A stretch of DNA of 64,000 nt from Planktotalea arctica (GCF_002105285.1 NZ_MUHR01000012.1:62001-126000); one strand, 5' to 3'. Shown: positions 9,172 to 18,466, counted from the first letter of the stretch. Made by a program: numbers and translations. The notes: generated by a model not told the origin, from the letters alone.

Positions 9172-9416
9172 TGGATGTGCTGTATTTTGCTTGGGTGCGC
9201 GAGCGCATTGGCCTGCCCAAAGAGAAGATCGAAACGCAGGCGACAACTGTGATGGGCTTGATTGAAGAATTGCGGGCGCGCGAAGAGCGCTATGCGCTGG
9301 CGTTCAGCGATCTTAGTGCGCTTCGCGTGGCTGTGGATCAGGAACTAAGCGAGTTTGATGCGTCATTGCAGGGCGTGCGCGAAGTCGCGTTTTTCCCGCC
9401 CATGACGGGCGGTTGA
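9168..9416 (+). CDS. moaD: Molybdopterin synthase small (sulfur-carrier) subunit
   Basis: 82 residues with a ubiquitin-like fold pattern, ending in the PPMTGG C-terminus whose terminal Gly is thiocarboxylated to carry sulfur. It overlaps pgsA (ATGA) and is followed three bases later by moaE. With MoaE it inserts the dithiolene sulfurs into precursor Z to make molybdopterin. The window encodes at least two clients: the XDH-type hydroxylase and the formate dehydrogenase. Confidence 0.95.
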   Translation: MMDVLYFAWVRERIGLPKEKIETQATTVMGLIEELRAREERYALAFSDLSALRVAVDQELSEFDASLQGVREVAFFPPMTGG

Positions 9417-9419
9417 GCA

Positions 9420-9863
9420 ATGCGCATTGTGGTGCAGCAAGAGGCATTCGATGCGGGGGCCGAACTGAACACATTTAGCGCTGCGCAGGTGAACATGGGC
9501 GCCGTGGTGAGCTTTAACGGCATCGTACGCGATTTGCCGGGCGGCGGACTCGATCTGATGGAGATCGAGCATTATCCGGGCATGACCGAAAAGGCGCTGG
9601 AAAAGATCGCGCTCGATGCCATGGCGCGCTGGGATTTGGGCGATGCGTTGGTGATCCATCGCTATGGCCCTTTGAAAACCGGCGATACGATTATGATGGT
9701 CGCGACCGCCTCGCCGCATCGCAAAGACGCGTTTGAAGCGGCAGATTTTCTGATGGATTATTTGAAATCGCGCGCGCCGTTCTGGAAGAAGGAACGCGCG
9801 GCTGGATCAAGCGATTGGGTCGCGTCCAAGGCCGAGGACGAAGAGGCGCTGAAGCGTTGGTAG
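9420..9863 (+). CDS. moaE: Molybdopterin synthase catalytic (large) subunit
   Basis: 147 residues, normal MoaE length. Recognisable are GAVVSFNGIVRDLPGG, the LMEIEHYPGMTEKALE helix, VIHRYGPLKTGD and the C-terminal APFWKKE with the catalytic lysines that position precursor Z. It forms a heterotetramer with MoaD. Translationally adjacent to moaD, so pgsA-moaD-moaE is one transcript. Confidence 0.96.
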   Translation: MRIVVQQEAFDAGAELNTFSAAQVNMGAVVSFNGIVRDLPGGGLDLMEIEHYPGMTEKALEKIALDAMARWDLGDALVIHRYGPLKTGDTIMMVATASPHRKDAFEAADFLMDYLKSRAPFWKKERAAGSSDWVASKAEDEEALKRW

Positions 9864-9896
9864 CGAACAATTAAGGTTAACGTGCGCGCAGTAGTG

Positions 9897-9962
9897 CTTC
9901 ATCTTTCAAAGTAAACTTCGGGGGAGTCTCAGCTTTGCTGAGACGGGGGCTGGCCCCCCGAA
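9897..9962. repeat. Dispersed palindromic repeat, full copy
   Basis: Read on the minus strand: a GGGGG-CCA-CCCCC palindrome, then GTCTCAG-loop-CTGAGAC, then ACTCCCCCGAAGTTTACTTT and the tail GAAAGATGAAG. The same design recurs at 44744-44807. It lies between the convergent moaE and coiled-coil genes, where its hairpins could also end transcription from both sides. Confidence 0.65.
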
Positions 9963-9964
9963 CC

Positions 9965-10294
9965 TTATTGGCTCTGGTGCATCCGCTCCAAATAGGCGCG
10001 CATTTCTTCGGCCTCTTGGCGAGCATCGCGCAAGCCCTCCATAGCCGCGTTCAATTCTGCCTCGGTCTGGGAAATCTGGTTGGTCAGTTCCGCTTCGCGC
10101 TGCTGCAGATAGGTGATCGCCTGATCGCGGGTTTCCTCGGCCTCGTGCAATTCCTGCGCCATGCGCTCTAACTCGCCCACATCCGAGCGCGACACGCGGG
10201 TGAAACGGTGGATCAGCCAGTTGGCGAACCAGCCCATGCAAAAGGCGACGAATAGAATGATCGCTGTGGCGATGACAAACTCAGTTCTGTTCAT
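9965..10294 (-). CDS. Membrane-anchored coiled-coil protein
   Basis: 109 residues: one N-terminal membrane helix (7-25, VIATAIILFVAFCMGWFANW), a basic stretch, then a continuous Glu/Gln/Ala-rich heptad pattern from ~40 to ~105 (ELERMAQELHEAEETRDQA). Its start lies inside the end of the OmpA gene (14-base overlap), so the two are cotranscribed and probably work together at the envelope. I do not recognise a named family. Confidence 0.75.
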   Translation of the reverse strand: MNRTEFVIATAIILFVAFCMGWFANWLIHRFTRVSRSDVGELERMAQELHEAEETRDQAITYLQQREAELTNQISQTEAELNAAMEGLRDARQEAEEMRAYLERMHQSQ

Positions 10295-12203
10295 CGGATG
10301 TCCCTTCTTGCTCTTGTGACTGTTGATCTTGCCCGTCTTGTGCAGGCTCGCTCACAGCTTCGAGTGTTGTTGTCTGCTCCGCGATGGGCTGCGGCAGGAT
10401 AAGTTTGAATTCAATGCGCCGGTTGGCTTCGCGCCCGTCTTCGTTGCCGTTGTCAGCGATCGGCTTTTCTTCGCCGTACCCTTTGGCGATGTAGCTCGCC
10501 GTTGGCACGCGCCGCTCGCGAAGCGCGTTCAAAACTGCCTGCGCGCGCGCTTGGCTGAGTTCCTGGTTCATCGACTCGCGGCCTTGGCTGTCCGTGTGAC
10601 CACTGATTTCAAGGCGCAGGTCTTCGGGGCATTTCCCTAGGATTTCGGCGATATCGTCCAGCACGCTCTTGGCAGACGCGTCCAGATTACCCGACCCCGG
10701 CTCAAAGGTGATCTTGCGCCCGTCCTGAATGCCCGCAACTTGCGCTTCGCATTCTTCTGCCGTGGGCAGGCCCAGAACCGGATCGAGCTTTTTCTTGTAG
10801 GTGACTTCGATTGCGAAATCTTCGGCGTCGCCTAGCTTTTCGGTTAAAAGCTGCGCAATCTCGGCCTTAGCGGTGACAAGGCCCGTATCGCCAAAAACGC
10901 GCACGCGCTCGGGGGTGACGGTGACCGATCCGTTGTTCAGCTTGGACAGTGTTTCGATTGCGGCAAGCATGCGCACGGACCAATCGCGCGGCAGGCTCTC
11001 GTCGATGCGCGCGGCAGTATAGACCGCGTCCGAGCCAAAACGTGCCTTGGCGTAGCTGTCTGCGGTTTCGCGCGCCAGTTCGGAGCCAACGCGTCCGCGC
11101 AATTGAACGTCGCCCTCAGGGCTGAGGGTGACGACGAATTCTGGTGGACCCTGACTTGCGTCTTGCGGCACCGGTAGAACGGAATGCAGGGCAAACACTT
11201 CCGGCAATCCGGTTTCCAATTCACCGACGATCCGATCGAACAAGGCTTGCTCGGTTCCCTCGTGCGCAATCAGCGTGATGTCGGCATCCGCGAAAGTGAG
11301 CGATCCGCCGCCGAGCGCGTCAAGTTTGTCGATAGCCAGAGATGCCGCTTTGGACCATTGCCGCGAGGGCACGCCAAGGCCGATGCTGCACTCGGGTGGT
11401 GCGGTCATCCCCGCGCGCATGGCTGCGGCGGTGATCAATTCGGCCGCCTCTCGGGAATCGGCGCTACATGCGTCAAACCTTGCGCTCTCGCCCTCGATCA
11501 CGAAGCGCAAGGTGAAGGGGCTGATCACAGGGCGCGGCGCTGAAATATTCAGGGCGAGATTAACGCCCTGGCTGCCGCGGGCGCGCAGGGCACTTTCGAA
11601 ACGGCGCTTTTCTTCGGGGCTATCAGCGATGGCCGTAACGCTCACGTTGCCAGCATCGATCGAAATCTTCGAGCGGGGCAGCAGGCGTAAAGCGTGCAGT
11701 CCAAGTTCCATAGCCGCGGCCCAGCCTTCAGGAGCGGGATACTGCGCGCTCTCCAAGAGGTCGCTGACGCGGCCGTCTTGCGCGATTTTGCTCACATCCG
11801 CGCGCATGGCTTCGGTCGCATCGGTCTGCGGAATAAGACCGATCAGGGAAATGCCACTATCGTTGCGCAGAATTTCGATGGAAAAGCGCGGCGGTGCAAA
11901 GGCTTCGCGATCGGCAACTTCTGTTTGATCGATAACGCGCGCCGCATCCACAATAGATCCTGCGACGCTTAGTGCTTTGAAACGCTCTGCTTCGGAGGGT
12001 GCAGTGCCGATCAGGAAAAGCTGCAACCCGTTGGCATCGGCATCGGCCCAGGTCAAGCTGGCCTTGTCCAAAGCGCGTCGTACTTCCTTTTTGGAATTGT
12101 CCTCGATCAGGGTGACCGAAAAGCCCGCAGCGACCATGCACAGGGCGGCAGCACATATGAAAGTGACCGCGACGGTAAAATATGAAGACAGGCGCATCGG
12201 CAT
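10281..12203 (-). CDS. OmpA-family envelope protein with BON-like repeats
   Basis: About 640 residues from the ATG at 12203 (MPMRLSSYF); a GTG at 12239 is also in frame. An N-terminal membrane helix (8-30) is followed by ~450 residues with repeated alpha-beta units resembling BON domains (ISIDAGNVSVTAIADSPEEK; GSVTVTPERVRVFGDTG). An OmpA_C peptidoglycan-binding domain is at the end (ISGHTDSQGRESMNQELSQA, then GYGEEKPIADN and NRRIEFKL). The tail is Gln/Glu-rich. It is likely an inner-membrane-anchored periplasmic protein that grips the wall. Confidence 0.85.
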   Translation of the reverse strand: MPMRLSSYFTVAVTFICAAALCMVAAGFSVTLIEDNSKKEVRRALDKASLTWADADANGLQLFLIGTAPSEAERFKALSVAGSIVDAARVIDQTEVADREAFAPPRFSIEILRNDSGISLIGLIPQTDATEAMRADVSKIAQDGRVSDLLESAQYPAPEGWAAAMELGLHALRLLPRSKISIDAGNVSVTAIADSPEEKRRFESALRARGSQGVNLALNISAPRPVISPFTLRFVIEGESARFDACSADSREAAELITAAAMRAGMTAPPECSIGLGVPSRQWSKAASLAIDKLDALGGGSLTFADADITLIAHEGTEQALFDRIVGELETGLPEVFALHSVLPVPQDASQGPPEFVVTLSPEGDVQLRGRVGSELARETADSYAKARFGSDAVYTAARIDESLPRDWSVRMLAAIETLSKLNNGSVTVTPERVRVFGDTGLVTAKAEIAQLLTEKLGDAEDFAIEVTYKKKLDPVLGLPTAEECEAQVAGIQDGRKITFEPGSGNLDASAKSVLDDIAEILGKCPEDLRLEISGHTDSQGRESMNQELSQARAQAVLNALRERRVPTASYIAKGYGEEKPIADNGNEDGREANRRIEFKLILPQPIAEQTTTLEAVSEPAQDGQDQQSQEQEGTSDEQN

Positions 12204-12255
12204 CCCGGATGTTAGGGCTTGAATGCGTGATACGCGCACTTGCCGAGGGTTTCAA

Positions 12256-13221
12256 TCACACGCACAGGGCGATGGCGAAAAACAGCACAGGCATCAGCCC
12301 CGCGTCGCGATTGGAGCGAAAAAGCCGCACCAACCCGCTTTGATCGCCCGATCTGAAGTGGCGCAACTGCCAATTCAGGTGCCAACCGAAGGCCCAAGGT
12401 CCCGCAAGCGCGATCAAAAGCGATGGGATCGAGCGCGCGCCCGCCCCTTGAAGGGCGGCGAATCCCAGCAAGATGACAGAGCCGATGAGGAAATATAAAA
12501 GCCAGCTTGGCGTTTGTGCCCCGAAAAGGCGCGCGGTGCTTTTGATGCCGATCAACGCATCATCTTCGATGTCCTGATGGGCGTAGATCGTATCGTAGAA
12601 CAGCGTCCAGACGATGCCCGCGCAGTAAAGCGTGATCGCAGGCCAGCCCAGCGATCCGCTATGCGCGGTCCAGGCCAGCAAGGCACCCCAGTTGAACGCG
12701 AGGCCCAGAAAGAGCTGCGGCCACCACGTAAAGCGTTTGGCAAAGGGATAAACCAGCACAGGCACCAGCGACAGAAACCCGAGTGCGATTGCCGCCCAGT
12801 TGAACGTGAGCAGGATACAAAGCGAGACAAGCGCTTGGGCGCTCATCCAGATCAGGGCTTGGCGCACACTCACCTGACCCGAGGGGATCGGGCGATTGCG
12901 CGTGCGCTCGACCGTGCCGTCAAAATCGCGATCGCTAATGTCGTTCCATGTACAACCTGCCCCGCGCATCAGCGTCGCGCCGATGGCGCAGCCGGCGAAT
13001 ATCCATAGATCGAACCAACTGGCGCGGTCCGACACCAGCATGGCCAGCAAAAGCCCCCACCAGCAGGGTAAAAGCAGCAGCCAAGTGCCGATCGGGCGGT
13101 CCATCCGGCTCAGGCGCAGATAGGGCCTTGCCCAAGCTGGCGCGCGCGTGTCGACCCAATTATCTTTGACTGCGTCAGCAATCAGCGGGCCACCCTCTGG
13201 TTCTTGTGCATCGCCTTGCAT
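12256..13221 (-). CDS. ubiA: 4-hydroxybenzoate polyprenyltransferase
   Basis: 321 residues from the ATG at 13221. The frame stays open upstream, but that part overlaps rsmE in antisense and lacks family character. Polytopic, with the two Asp-rich prenyl-diphosphate/Mg motifs: NDISDRDFDGTVERTR and, further on, YAHQDIEDDALIGIKST. The N-terminal RLSRMDRPIGTWLLLLP is typical of UbiA. It attaches the isoprenoid tail to 4-hydroxybenzoate in ubiquinone synthesis. Only 12 bases separate its start from rsmE, so the promoters must overlap the coding regions or lie inside each other. Confidence 0.95.
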   Translation of the reverse strand: MQGDAQEPEGGPLIADAVKDNWVDTRAPAWARPYLRLSRMDRPIGTWLLLLPCWWGLLLAMLVSDRASWFDLWIFAGCAIGATLMRGAGCTWNDISDRDFDGTVERTRNRPIPSGQVSVRQALIWMSAQALVSLCILLTFNWAAIALGFLSLVPVLVYPFAKRFTWWPQLFLGLAFNWGALLAWTAHSGSLGWPAITLYCAGIVWTLFYDTIYAHQDIEDDALIGIKSTARLFGAQTPSWLLYFLIGSVILLGFAALQGAGARSIPSLLIALAGPWAFGWHLNWQLRHFRSGDQSGLVRLFRSNRDAGLMPVLFFAIALCV

Positions 13222-13233
13222 ATGTAGGGCCTT

Positions 13234-13959
13234 ATGACAGCTAAAACTCGCCTTTATGTAGACCAGCCTCTTGCGATAGGAAACCGCGTTTCCCTGACGC
13301 GTGAGCAGGCGCATTATCTGTTTGGCGTGATGCGTTTGAGCACCGGCGGCGCGGTGTCGCTGTTTAACGGCAAGGACGGTGAATGGCGCGGTGATATCAT
13401 CGAGGCGGGCAAACGCGGCGGCACGCTTGAGTGTTCGCACCAAACCAAGCCATTACAGATGCCCCCTGATCTGTGGCTCTGCTTTGCGCCGATCAAAAAG
13501 ACGCGCACGGATTTCATCGTGGAAAAAGCCACCGAAATGGGCGCGGCCAAGATATGCCCCATACAGACGGACTTCACCAATTCAGAGCGCATCAAACAGG
13601 AACGCTTGCAAGCCCATGCGGTCGAGGCGGCAGAGCAATGCGGCGGCACTTTCGTGCCCGAAGTAACGGCGTTGCAAAAACTAAACGCCATGCTGGACCG
13701 CTGGCCCGAAGAGCGCAGCGTTATGTTTTGCGATGAAACCCGGCTTGGCGCGGCAAGTTCACTGGCGCGCGCGGCGCGCGGTCCATGGGCGATCCTGATT
13801 GGCCCGGAGGGCGGCTTTTCCCCGACTGAGCGCGCGCGCTTGCAAGACCATCCAAAGGCTCATGTAGTGAGCCTCGGGCCGCGTATCTTGCGCGCTGATA
13901 CGGCGGCGGTCGCGGCCCTGACGCTGTGGCAAGCGGCCTTGGGAGATTGGGCACCATGA
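13234..13959 (+). CDS. rsmE: 16S rRNA (uracil-1498-N3)-methyltransferase
   Basis: 241 residues. SPOUT-fold signature at the C-terminus: LIGPEGGFSPTE and SLGPRILRADTAAVAAL, which form the knotted SAM site. N-terminal PUA-like part with RLYVDQPL and HYLFGVMRLSTGG. The central KKTRTDFIVEKATEMGAAKI segment is conserved in RsmE. Divergent from ubiA; the next gene overlaps by four bases. Confidence 0.95.
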   Translation: MTAKTRLYVDQPLAIGNRVSLTREQAHYLFGVMRLSTGGAVSLFNGKDGEWRGDIIEAGKRGGTLECSHQTKPLQMPPDLWLCFAPIKKTRTDFIVEKATEMGAAKICPIQTDFTNSERIKQERLQAHAVEAAEQCGGTFVPEVTALQKLNAMLDRWPEERSVMFCDETRLGAASSLARAARGPWAILIGPEGGFSPTERARLQDHPKAHVVSLGPRILRADTAAVAALTLWQAALGDWAP

Positions 13960-14483
13960 GTTTCATCCGTCCCGAGGCGCGTGCAGCGCTGTGGCGTTGG
14001 CGTGAAGTTCTGTTCGGCGTGGCAATGGCGCTTTCTGCAAGTGCTTGGGCTTTGAGCAGCTATGGCATTTTGCGTGCGATTGCCTTGGCTTTAGCGGCGC
14101 TTGGGGTGATCGCGATCCTTGCTGGGTTTCAGCGCACCCGCTTTCGTGGGCGCGGTGGCGGGCAGGGCGTCGTGCAGGTAATCGAGGGGCAAGTCACCTA
14201 CTTCGGCCCGCTCAGCGGCGGCGCTGTTGCGATTTCCGAACTCGCCGCGCTTAGCCTTGACGGACGCTCCAAGCCAGCCCACTGGCTGCTGGTTCCCGAT
14301 CAGGGCGCGCCTTTGCAAATTCCTGTCAGCGCCGAGGGGGCGGATGCGTTGTTCGATGCGTTCTCCGGATTGCACGGCCTGCGCACCGAACATTTGCTGC
14401 GCATCAAACAGGCGAAAGCGGCGCAGTTGCAAGTGGTTTGGCGGCGCGCCGATGTGCAGACTAAAATCAACGCGCTGCACTAA
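13956..14483 (+). CDS. Conserved membrane protein of unknown function
   Basis: 175 residues beginning at an ATGA overlap with rsmE. Two hydrophobic helices near the N-terminus (~20-60) are followed by a ~110-residue soluble part with a small beta-rich look (VVQVIEGQVTYFGPLSGGAV; HWLLVPDQGAPLQIP). Coupling to rsmE suggests cotranscription. I cannot assign a family; similar proteins after rsmE in roseobacters are plausible but not checked. Confidence 0.75.
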   Translation: MSFIRPEARAALWRWREVLFGVAMALSASAWALSSYGILRAIALALAALGVIAILAGFQRTRFRGRGGGQGVVQVIEGQVTYFGPLSGGAVAISELAALSLDGRSKPAHWLLVPDQGAPLQIPVSAEGADALFDAFSGLHGLRTEHLLRIKQAKAAQLQVVWRRADVQTKINALH

Positions 14484-14486
14484 GGT

Positions 14487-15854
14487 CTAGGCGCGCAATC
14501 CGCCGATCTTCTCACGCGTGATACGGATTGTGATCAGCATTGCAATGGCCCAGCCCGTGCTGACCGCAATCGCGATGCCAAGCCAGACGCCCCAGACATC
14601 CATGCCGACAACGCCGACCAGCAACCAGATGAAAAAGGCTACGCCAAAGCCTTGGCGATACAGGCTGATCCACAGTGTGTAGACTGGCTTTTTCAGCGCT
14701 TGCAGCAGCGAGTTTATTGCGAAAAGCATCATGTAGAGCGGGAAGAGAAAGCCATCGACGCGCAGATAGCTTTGCCCGATGGGAATAACGCGGGTATCAT
14801 CCGTGAACAGGCTCATCGCGAAAGCACCGCCGAACCACAGGATCGGCGCGGCGAGGGCGGTCATTAGAAATCCGAGCTTCCAGCAGAACCAGACGGCCTC
14901 GCGCACACGGGCATGATCGCCCGCGCCATAGTTTTGCGCTGCAATCGGTAGCAGCGCCCCCGTCATTCCAAGCACAGGTAGGAGCAATATTTGCTCGATC
15001 CGTAGCGCGATGCCGTAGGCGGCAATCGCCTCTTCGCCAAAGCCTTTAAGCGCGTATTGCACGACAAAGCCGGAGATAAACATCACCATCATTGCGCTGG
15101 TCGTCGGGATCATTTGTGCGAGGATTTCTTTGACCGTGCCCCACTCCAGCCGGATATGGCGCAGTGCGACACCCTGCATGATCTCAAGGCGCATAACCGT
15201 GCGTAAAATCCACAGCATCACGCCCGTTTGACTGACAATAGTGGCCAAGGCAATGCCGTTAAATCCTATGCCATCGATCACTCCGGGGATGCCATAAATG
15301 AACAATGGATTGAGGATAATATTGGCGAAAAAGGCGACCATCTGGCCGCGCTGCAAGGTGACGCTGTCGCCGTGCGCCTGCAAAATACCATTTGCAGAAA
15401 AAGCCAGAATAAATCCGGGCAGGGCGGCGATAAGCCAATAAAAATAATTAGTTGCAGCGTCTCGATACGCGCCCGGCTCTGAAATCAGCTCGATTGCGCG
15501 TGGTCCGAACCAGACCGCGAAAACCATCAGAACAAGCGTTGCTATGAAAGCAAAGGCCAGGCCCTGTGCTGCCAGCCTGCGAGCAGAGCGATTATCTTTG
15601 GCCCCGCGCGCATTGCCAACCAGTGCCGACATTGCCGAGGACAGGCCAAAGGCCACCGCAATCAATACGAAAAACGCCTGAAAGCCAATTGCAAGACCCG
15701 CCTGCGCTTGCGTGCCAAGTTGCCCCGCGAAATACACGTCCACGACATTATAAAGCGTGGTAAAAAGCATTCCCAAAGCTGCCGGAATCGCCAGCATTTT
15801 GAAGTGGCTGCCAATGGAACCTGTCGTTAGATCAAAATCACGTGCCGCCGCCAT
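14487..15854 (-). CDS. MATE family efflux transporter
   Basis: 455 residues from the ATG at 15854, which has an AAGGAAGAGG ribosome-binding site. Twelve predicted helices in two halves. The first half starts GSIGSHFKMLAIPAALGMLFTTLYNVVDVYFAG, a classic MATE opening; the second has VQYALKGFGEEAIAAYGIALRIEQ. It exports drugs or metabolites against Na+ or H+. Converges with the membrane-protein gene, leaving three bases between stops. Confidence 0.93.
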   Translation of the reverse strand: MAAARDFDLTTGSIGSHFKMLAIPAALGMLFTTLYNVVDVYFAGQLGTQAQAGLAIGFQAFFVLIAVAFGLSSAMSALVGNARGAKDNRSARRLAAQGLAFAFIATLVLMVFAVWFGPRAIELISEPGAYRDAATNYFYWLIAALPGFILAFSANGILQAHGDSVTLQRGQMVAFFANIILNPLFIYGIPGVIDGIGFNGIALATIVSQTGVMLWILRTVMRLEIMQGVALRHIRLEWGTVKEILAQMIPTTSAMMVMFISGFVVQYALKGFGEEAIAAYGIALRIEQILLLPVLGMTGALLPIAAQNYGAGDHARVREAVWFCWKLGFLMTALAAPILWFGGAFAMSLFTDDTRVIPIGQSYLRVDGFLFPLYMMLFAINSLLQALKKPVYTLWISLYRQGFGVAFFIWLLVGVVGMDVWGVWLGIAIAVSTGWAIAMLITIRITREKIGGLRA

Positions 15855-15886
15855 GCCTCTTCCTCTTTCCTTAAATATCGCGGGGA

Positions 15887-15964
15887 GCGCGAGGGGCTGG
15901 CCCCTCGTCAAACCTGCGAGCGCGAGGGGCTGGCCCCTCGCTTCGGTCCGATCCGAAGGATCGG
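15887..15964. repeat. Tandem GGGGCTGGCCCC palindromes and adjacent hairpin
   Basis: Two copies of CGAGGGGCTGGCCCCTCG, at about 15890-15907 and 15923-15940, followed by a CCGATCC-GAA-GGATCGG hairpin at 15948-15964. The core GGGGCTGGCCCC is the same as in the dispersed repeat at 9897-9962. The block lies just downstream of the amino-acid permease stop codon on the minus strand and may end that transcript, although no T-run is seen. Confidence 0.6.
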
Positions 15965-15974
15965 AAACCTATTA

Positions 15975-16727
15975 TTACGCTTCCGAGACGTTCATGCGCC
16001 GCTCTAGCCAGCGCACGCCTTGCGAGACGATCAAAATCAGCACCAGATATTCCAGTACCAAAATTGTATAAATTTCCAAGGGCCTGTATTCGGTCACCAC
16101 CAACTCGTTGGCCTTGCGCGTGAGTTCCTGCATGCCGATTACCGACACGAGCGAAGACATTTTCATCATATAAACCAGTTGATTGCCCAAGGCGGGCAAA
16201 ATGCGCCGGATTGCTTGGGGCAAAATGACGTATCGCATGGTGTCGCGATAATTCAGCGCGACGCTTTGCGCCGCCTCATATTGACCGCGCCCGATGCTCT
16301 GGATGCCCCCACGGAAAATCTCTGCCTGAAAGGCGCTGTCCGAGAGCGCCAGCGCCAGAACGCCGGCCCAGAAAACGTTGAGTGTGATGCCAGACAGCGC
16401 AGGTAGACCGTAATACACCCACAGGATCAAAACCAGTATGGGAACGGAGCGCACGACCTCTACATAGATACGATTGATCGCGCGAACGCCTTTGCGCTCG
16501 GACAGTCCGGGCAGGGCGATCAGCAAACCCACGACGACCGATATGGAAATAGCGGTCAAGGATAGAAGGATCGTATTCCACGCGCCCGACATCAGGAATT
16601 GTAGGTTGTTCATTCCGCTGGTCGTGCGAGGATCGACGACATACCAGCCCCAGGACTGTCCGGATGAATTGCCAGCGCAGCCTGTCAGGGTGACGGCGAG
16701 GGCAAGGAGTAGGATTAAGCGGAACAT
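15975..16727 (-). CDS. Polar amino-acid ABC importer, permease subunit
   Basis: 250 residues from ATG 16727. The HisM/GlnP-type permease domain has an EAA loop (YEAAQSVALNYRDTMRYVILPQAIRRILPALGN). Oddly, the protein begins with a cleavable-looking lipoprotein signal (MFRLILLLALAVTLTGC) and a short hydrophilic segment with WGWYVVDP before the first permease helix, about 35 residues more than the usual start. It is the last gene of a two-gene operon divergent from the binding-protein gene. Confidence 0.9.
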   Translation of the reverse strand: MFRLILLLALAVTLTGCAGNSSGQSWGWYVVDPRTTSGMNNLQFLMSGAWNTILLSLTAISISVVVGLLIALPGLSERKGVRAINRIYVEVVRSVPILVLILWVYYGLPALSGITLNVFWAGVLALALSDSAFQAEIFRGGIQSIGRGQYEAAQSVALNYRDTMRYVILPQAIRRILPALGNQLVYMMKMSSLVSVIGMQELTRKANELVVTEYRPLEIYTILVLEYLVLILIVSQGVRWLERRMNVSEA

Positions 16728-16738
16728 TCTCTGCGCCC

Positions 16739-17491
16739 TCAATGATTTATGATTTTTTTCAGAAAATCGCGGGTGCGCTCGGATTTGGGCGCGGTGAAAA
16801 ATTCTTCGGGTTTGGCCGCCTCGACGATCTCGCCGGCGTCCATGAACACCATGCGATCTGCGACCTTGCGCGCAAAGCCCATCTCATGCGTGACCACGAT
16901 CATCGTCATGCCCGTGTCTGCCAGTTCGACCATGACGTCCAGAACTTCAGTGATCATTTCGGGATCGAGCGCCGAGGTCGGTTCGTCGAAAAGCAAGATA
17001 CGCGGCTCCATACAGAGCGAGCGGGCAATCGCGACGCGCTGTTGCTGGCCACCGGAAAGCTGACGGGGCAGTTTTTCCGCCTGATCGGGAATGCGCACGC
17101 GCTCGAGGTGCTTCATGGCGCGGGCGCGTGCTTCTTCCTTGCTGAGGCCATAGGCGCGCATCGGACCAAGCGTGAGGTTCTCCATCACGGTGAGGTGGGG
17201 AAACAGGTTGAATTGCTGAAACACCATTCCGACATTCTTGCGCACAGCGTCTAGCGCGGCGGCGCTGTCGTCAAGGCGGACACCTTCGACTTCGATCTCG
17301 CCGTGTTCGTGTTTTTCAAGGCGGTTGATACAGCGAATGAGCGTTGACTTGCCAGAACCGGAGGGGCCGCAAACCACCATACGCTCGCCCGCGCCCACAT
17401 TCAGCGAGACATTTTTCAAAGCCTGAAATGTATCGAAGAATTTCGATACATTATTCATCTTGATTATCGGGCTATCTGCACCAGTTTCCAT
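16739..17491 (-). CDS. Polar amino-acid ABC importer, ATP-binding subunit
   Basis: 250 residues. Walker [10 protein letters not shown], signature [12 protein letters not shown], Walker B with [15 protein letters not shown]-loop VVTHEMGFA; typical GlnQ/HisP length. ATG 17503 and TTG 17506 are in-frame alternatives, but GGAG at the right distance favours ATG 17491 (METGADSP). The permease starts about 11 bases after its stop, so both are made from one mRNA. Confidence 0.92.
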   Translation of the reverse strand: METGADSPIIKMNNVSKFFDTFQALKNVSLNVGAGERMVVCGPSGSGKSTLIRCINRLEKHEHGEIEVEGVRLDDSAAALDAVRKNVGMVFQQFNLFPHLTVMENLTLGPMRAYGLSKEEARARAMKHLERVRIPDQAEKLPRQLSGGQQQRVAIARSLCMEPRILLFDEPTSALDPEMITEVLDVMVELADTGMTMIVVTHEMGFARKVADRMVFMDAGEIVEAAKPEEFFTAPKSERTRDFLKKIINH

Positions 17492-17624
17492 CGAACGCTC
17501 CATCAAGCCCGCTTTACCGCGCCACGCAAATCAGGATGCGGCGGGCAAGACAAGCACTAACACCTTGCACTTCCACACATGACAGTGTGACTTAGTGCGC
17601 AACTGACATAGTCGAGGACATATC

Positions 17625-18404
17625 ATGAAAATTTTCAAAATCGCCGCACTGGCCGCTGTGCTGGCTGGCTCCAGCGTCGCCGCGAATGCGCAATCCGCGC
17701 TGAACGACATTCTTTCAAGTGGCACGCTCAAAGTGGGCACCACAGGAGATTGGGATCCGATGAGCGTGCGCGATCCGGCCACGAACAGCTACAAAGGCTA
17801 TGACATTGACGTGATGACCGAGCTTGCGAGCGATCTGGGCGTCGAGCTCGAGTTCGTGGCGACCGATTGGAAGACGCTGGTCAGCGGTGTCAGCTCGGGC
17901 CAGTATCACATCACCGGGTCTGCTTCTGTATCGCCTGCACGGGCCAAGGCCGCGGGTTACTCCGACAGCTATTTTGCGCTCTTCACCGTGCCGATCACGC
18001 AGAAAATCAACGCAGATCGCTTCAAGGACTGGGATGACCTGAACAAGGCGGATGTGAAGGTCGCAGCGACGCTCGGCACAACGCAGGAACAGCAAGTAAA
18101 ACGTTTCTTCCCCGATGCAGAGCACCGCATCGTCGAGGCACCAGCACGTGATTTCCAAGAGGTCCTGTCGGGCCGCGCGGATGCCAACATCACTTCCAAT
18201 GTGGAAGCCAACAAATTGGTCGCGAAGTACGACCAGTTGATGATCGTGCCCGTCTCTGAGGGACGCGCGCCGACGCCCATCGCAATGCTGCTGCCGCAAG
18301 CGGATCAGGTCTGGATCAATTATGTGAACACCTGGATCGCGCTCAAGAACGAGAGCGGATTTTTCGACGAACTGGCGGATAAATGGGCTCTTTCGGTCAA
18401 CTGA
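17625..18404 (+). CDS. ABC importer substrate-binding protein (polar amino-acid / PheC-like fold)
   Basis: 259 residues with a Sec signal peptide ending ANAQS (~residue 23). The mature part begins LNDILSSGTLKVGTTGDWDP and continues KGYDIDVMTELASDLGVELE, the periplasmic binding protein type-2 layout. The sequence resembles cyclohexadienyl-dehydratase (PheC)-type members of this family, so an enzymatic role cannot be excluded. Divergence from the matching ATPase and permease supports import of an amino acid or related acid. RBS GAGGA precedes the start; a strong terminator follows. Confidence 0.85.
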   Translation: MKIFKIAALAAVLAGSSVAANAQSALNDILSSGTLKVGTTGDWDPMSVRDPATNSYKGYDIDVMTELASDLGVELEFVATDWKTLVSGVSSGQYHITGSASVSPARAKAAGYSDSYFALFTVPITQKINADRFKDWDDLNKADVKVAATLGTTQEQQVKRFFPDAEHRIVEAPARDFQEVLSGRADANITSNVEANKLVAKYDQLMIVPVSEGRAPTPIAMLLPQADQVWINYVNTWIALKNESGFFDELADKWALSVN

Positions 18405-18426
18405 TCTGCCCTTATAGTAGTGATGG

Positions 18427-18450
18427 AAGGGGGCTTCGGCCCCCTTTTTC
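18427..18450 (+). terminator. Intrinsic terminator after the binding-protein gene
   Basis: GGGGGC-TTCG-GCCCCC stem-loop at 18429-18444 followed by five T residues. It isolates the binding-protein mRNA from the GST gene. Confidence 0.9.
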
Positions 18451-18466
18451 GTGAGGGCTGGGAGGC

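Noticed and set aside
13222-13443. N-terminal extension of UbiA
   Set aside because: The frame stays open upstream of 13221 only as antisense of rsmE, and the added residues lack UbiA character. The ATG at 13221 gives the normal length and opening.
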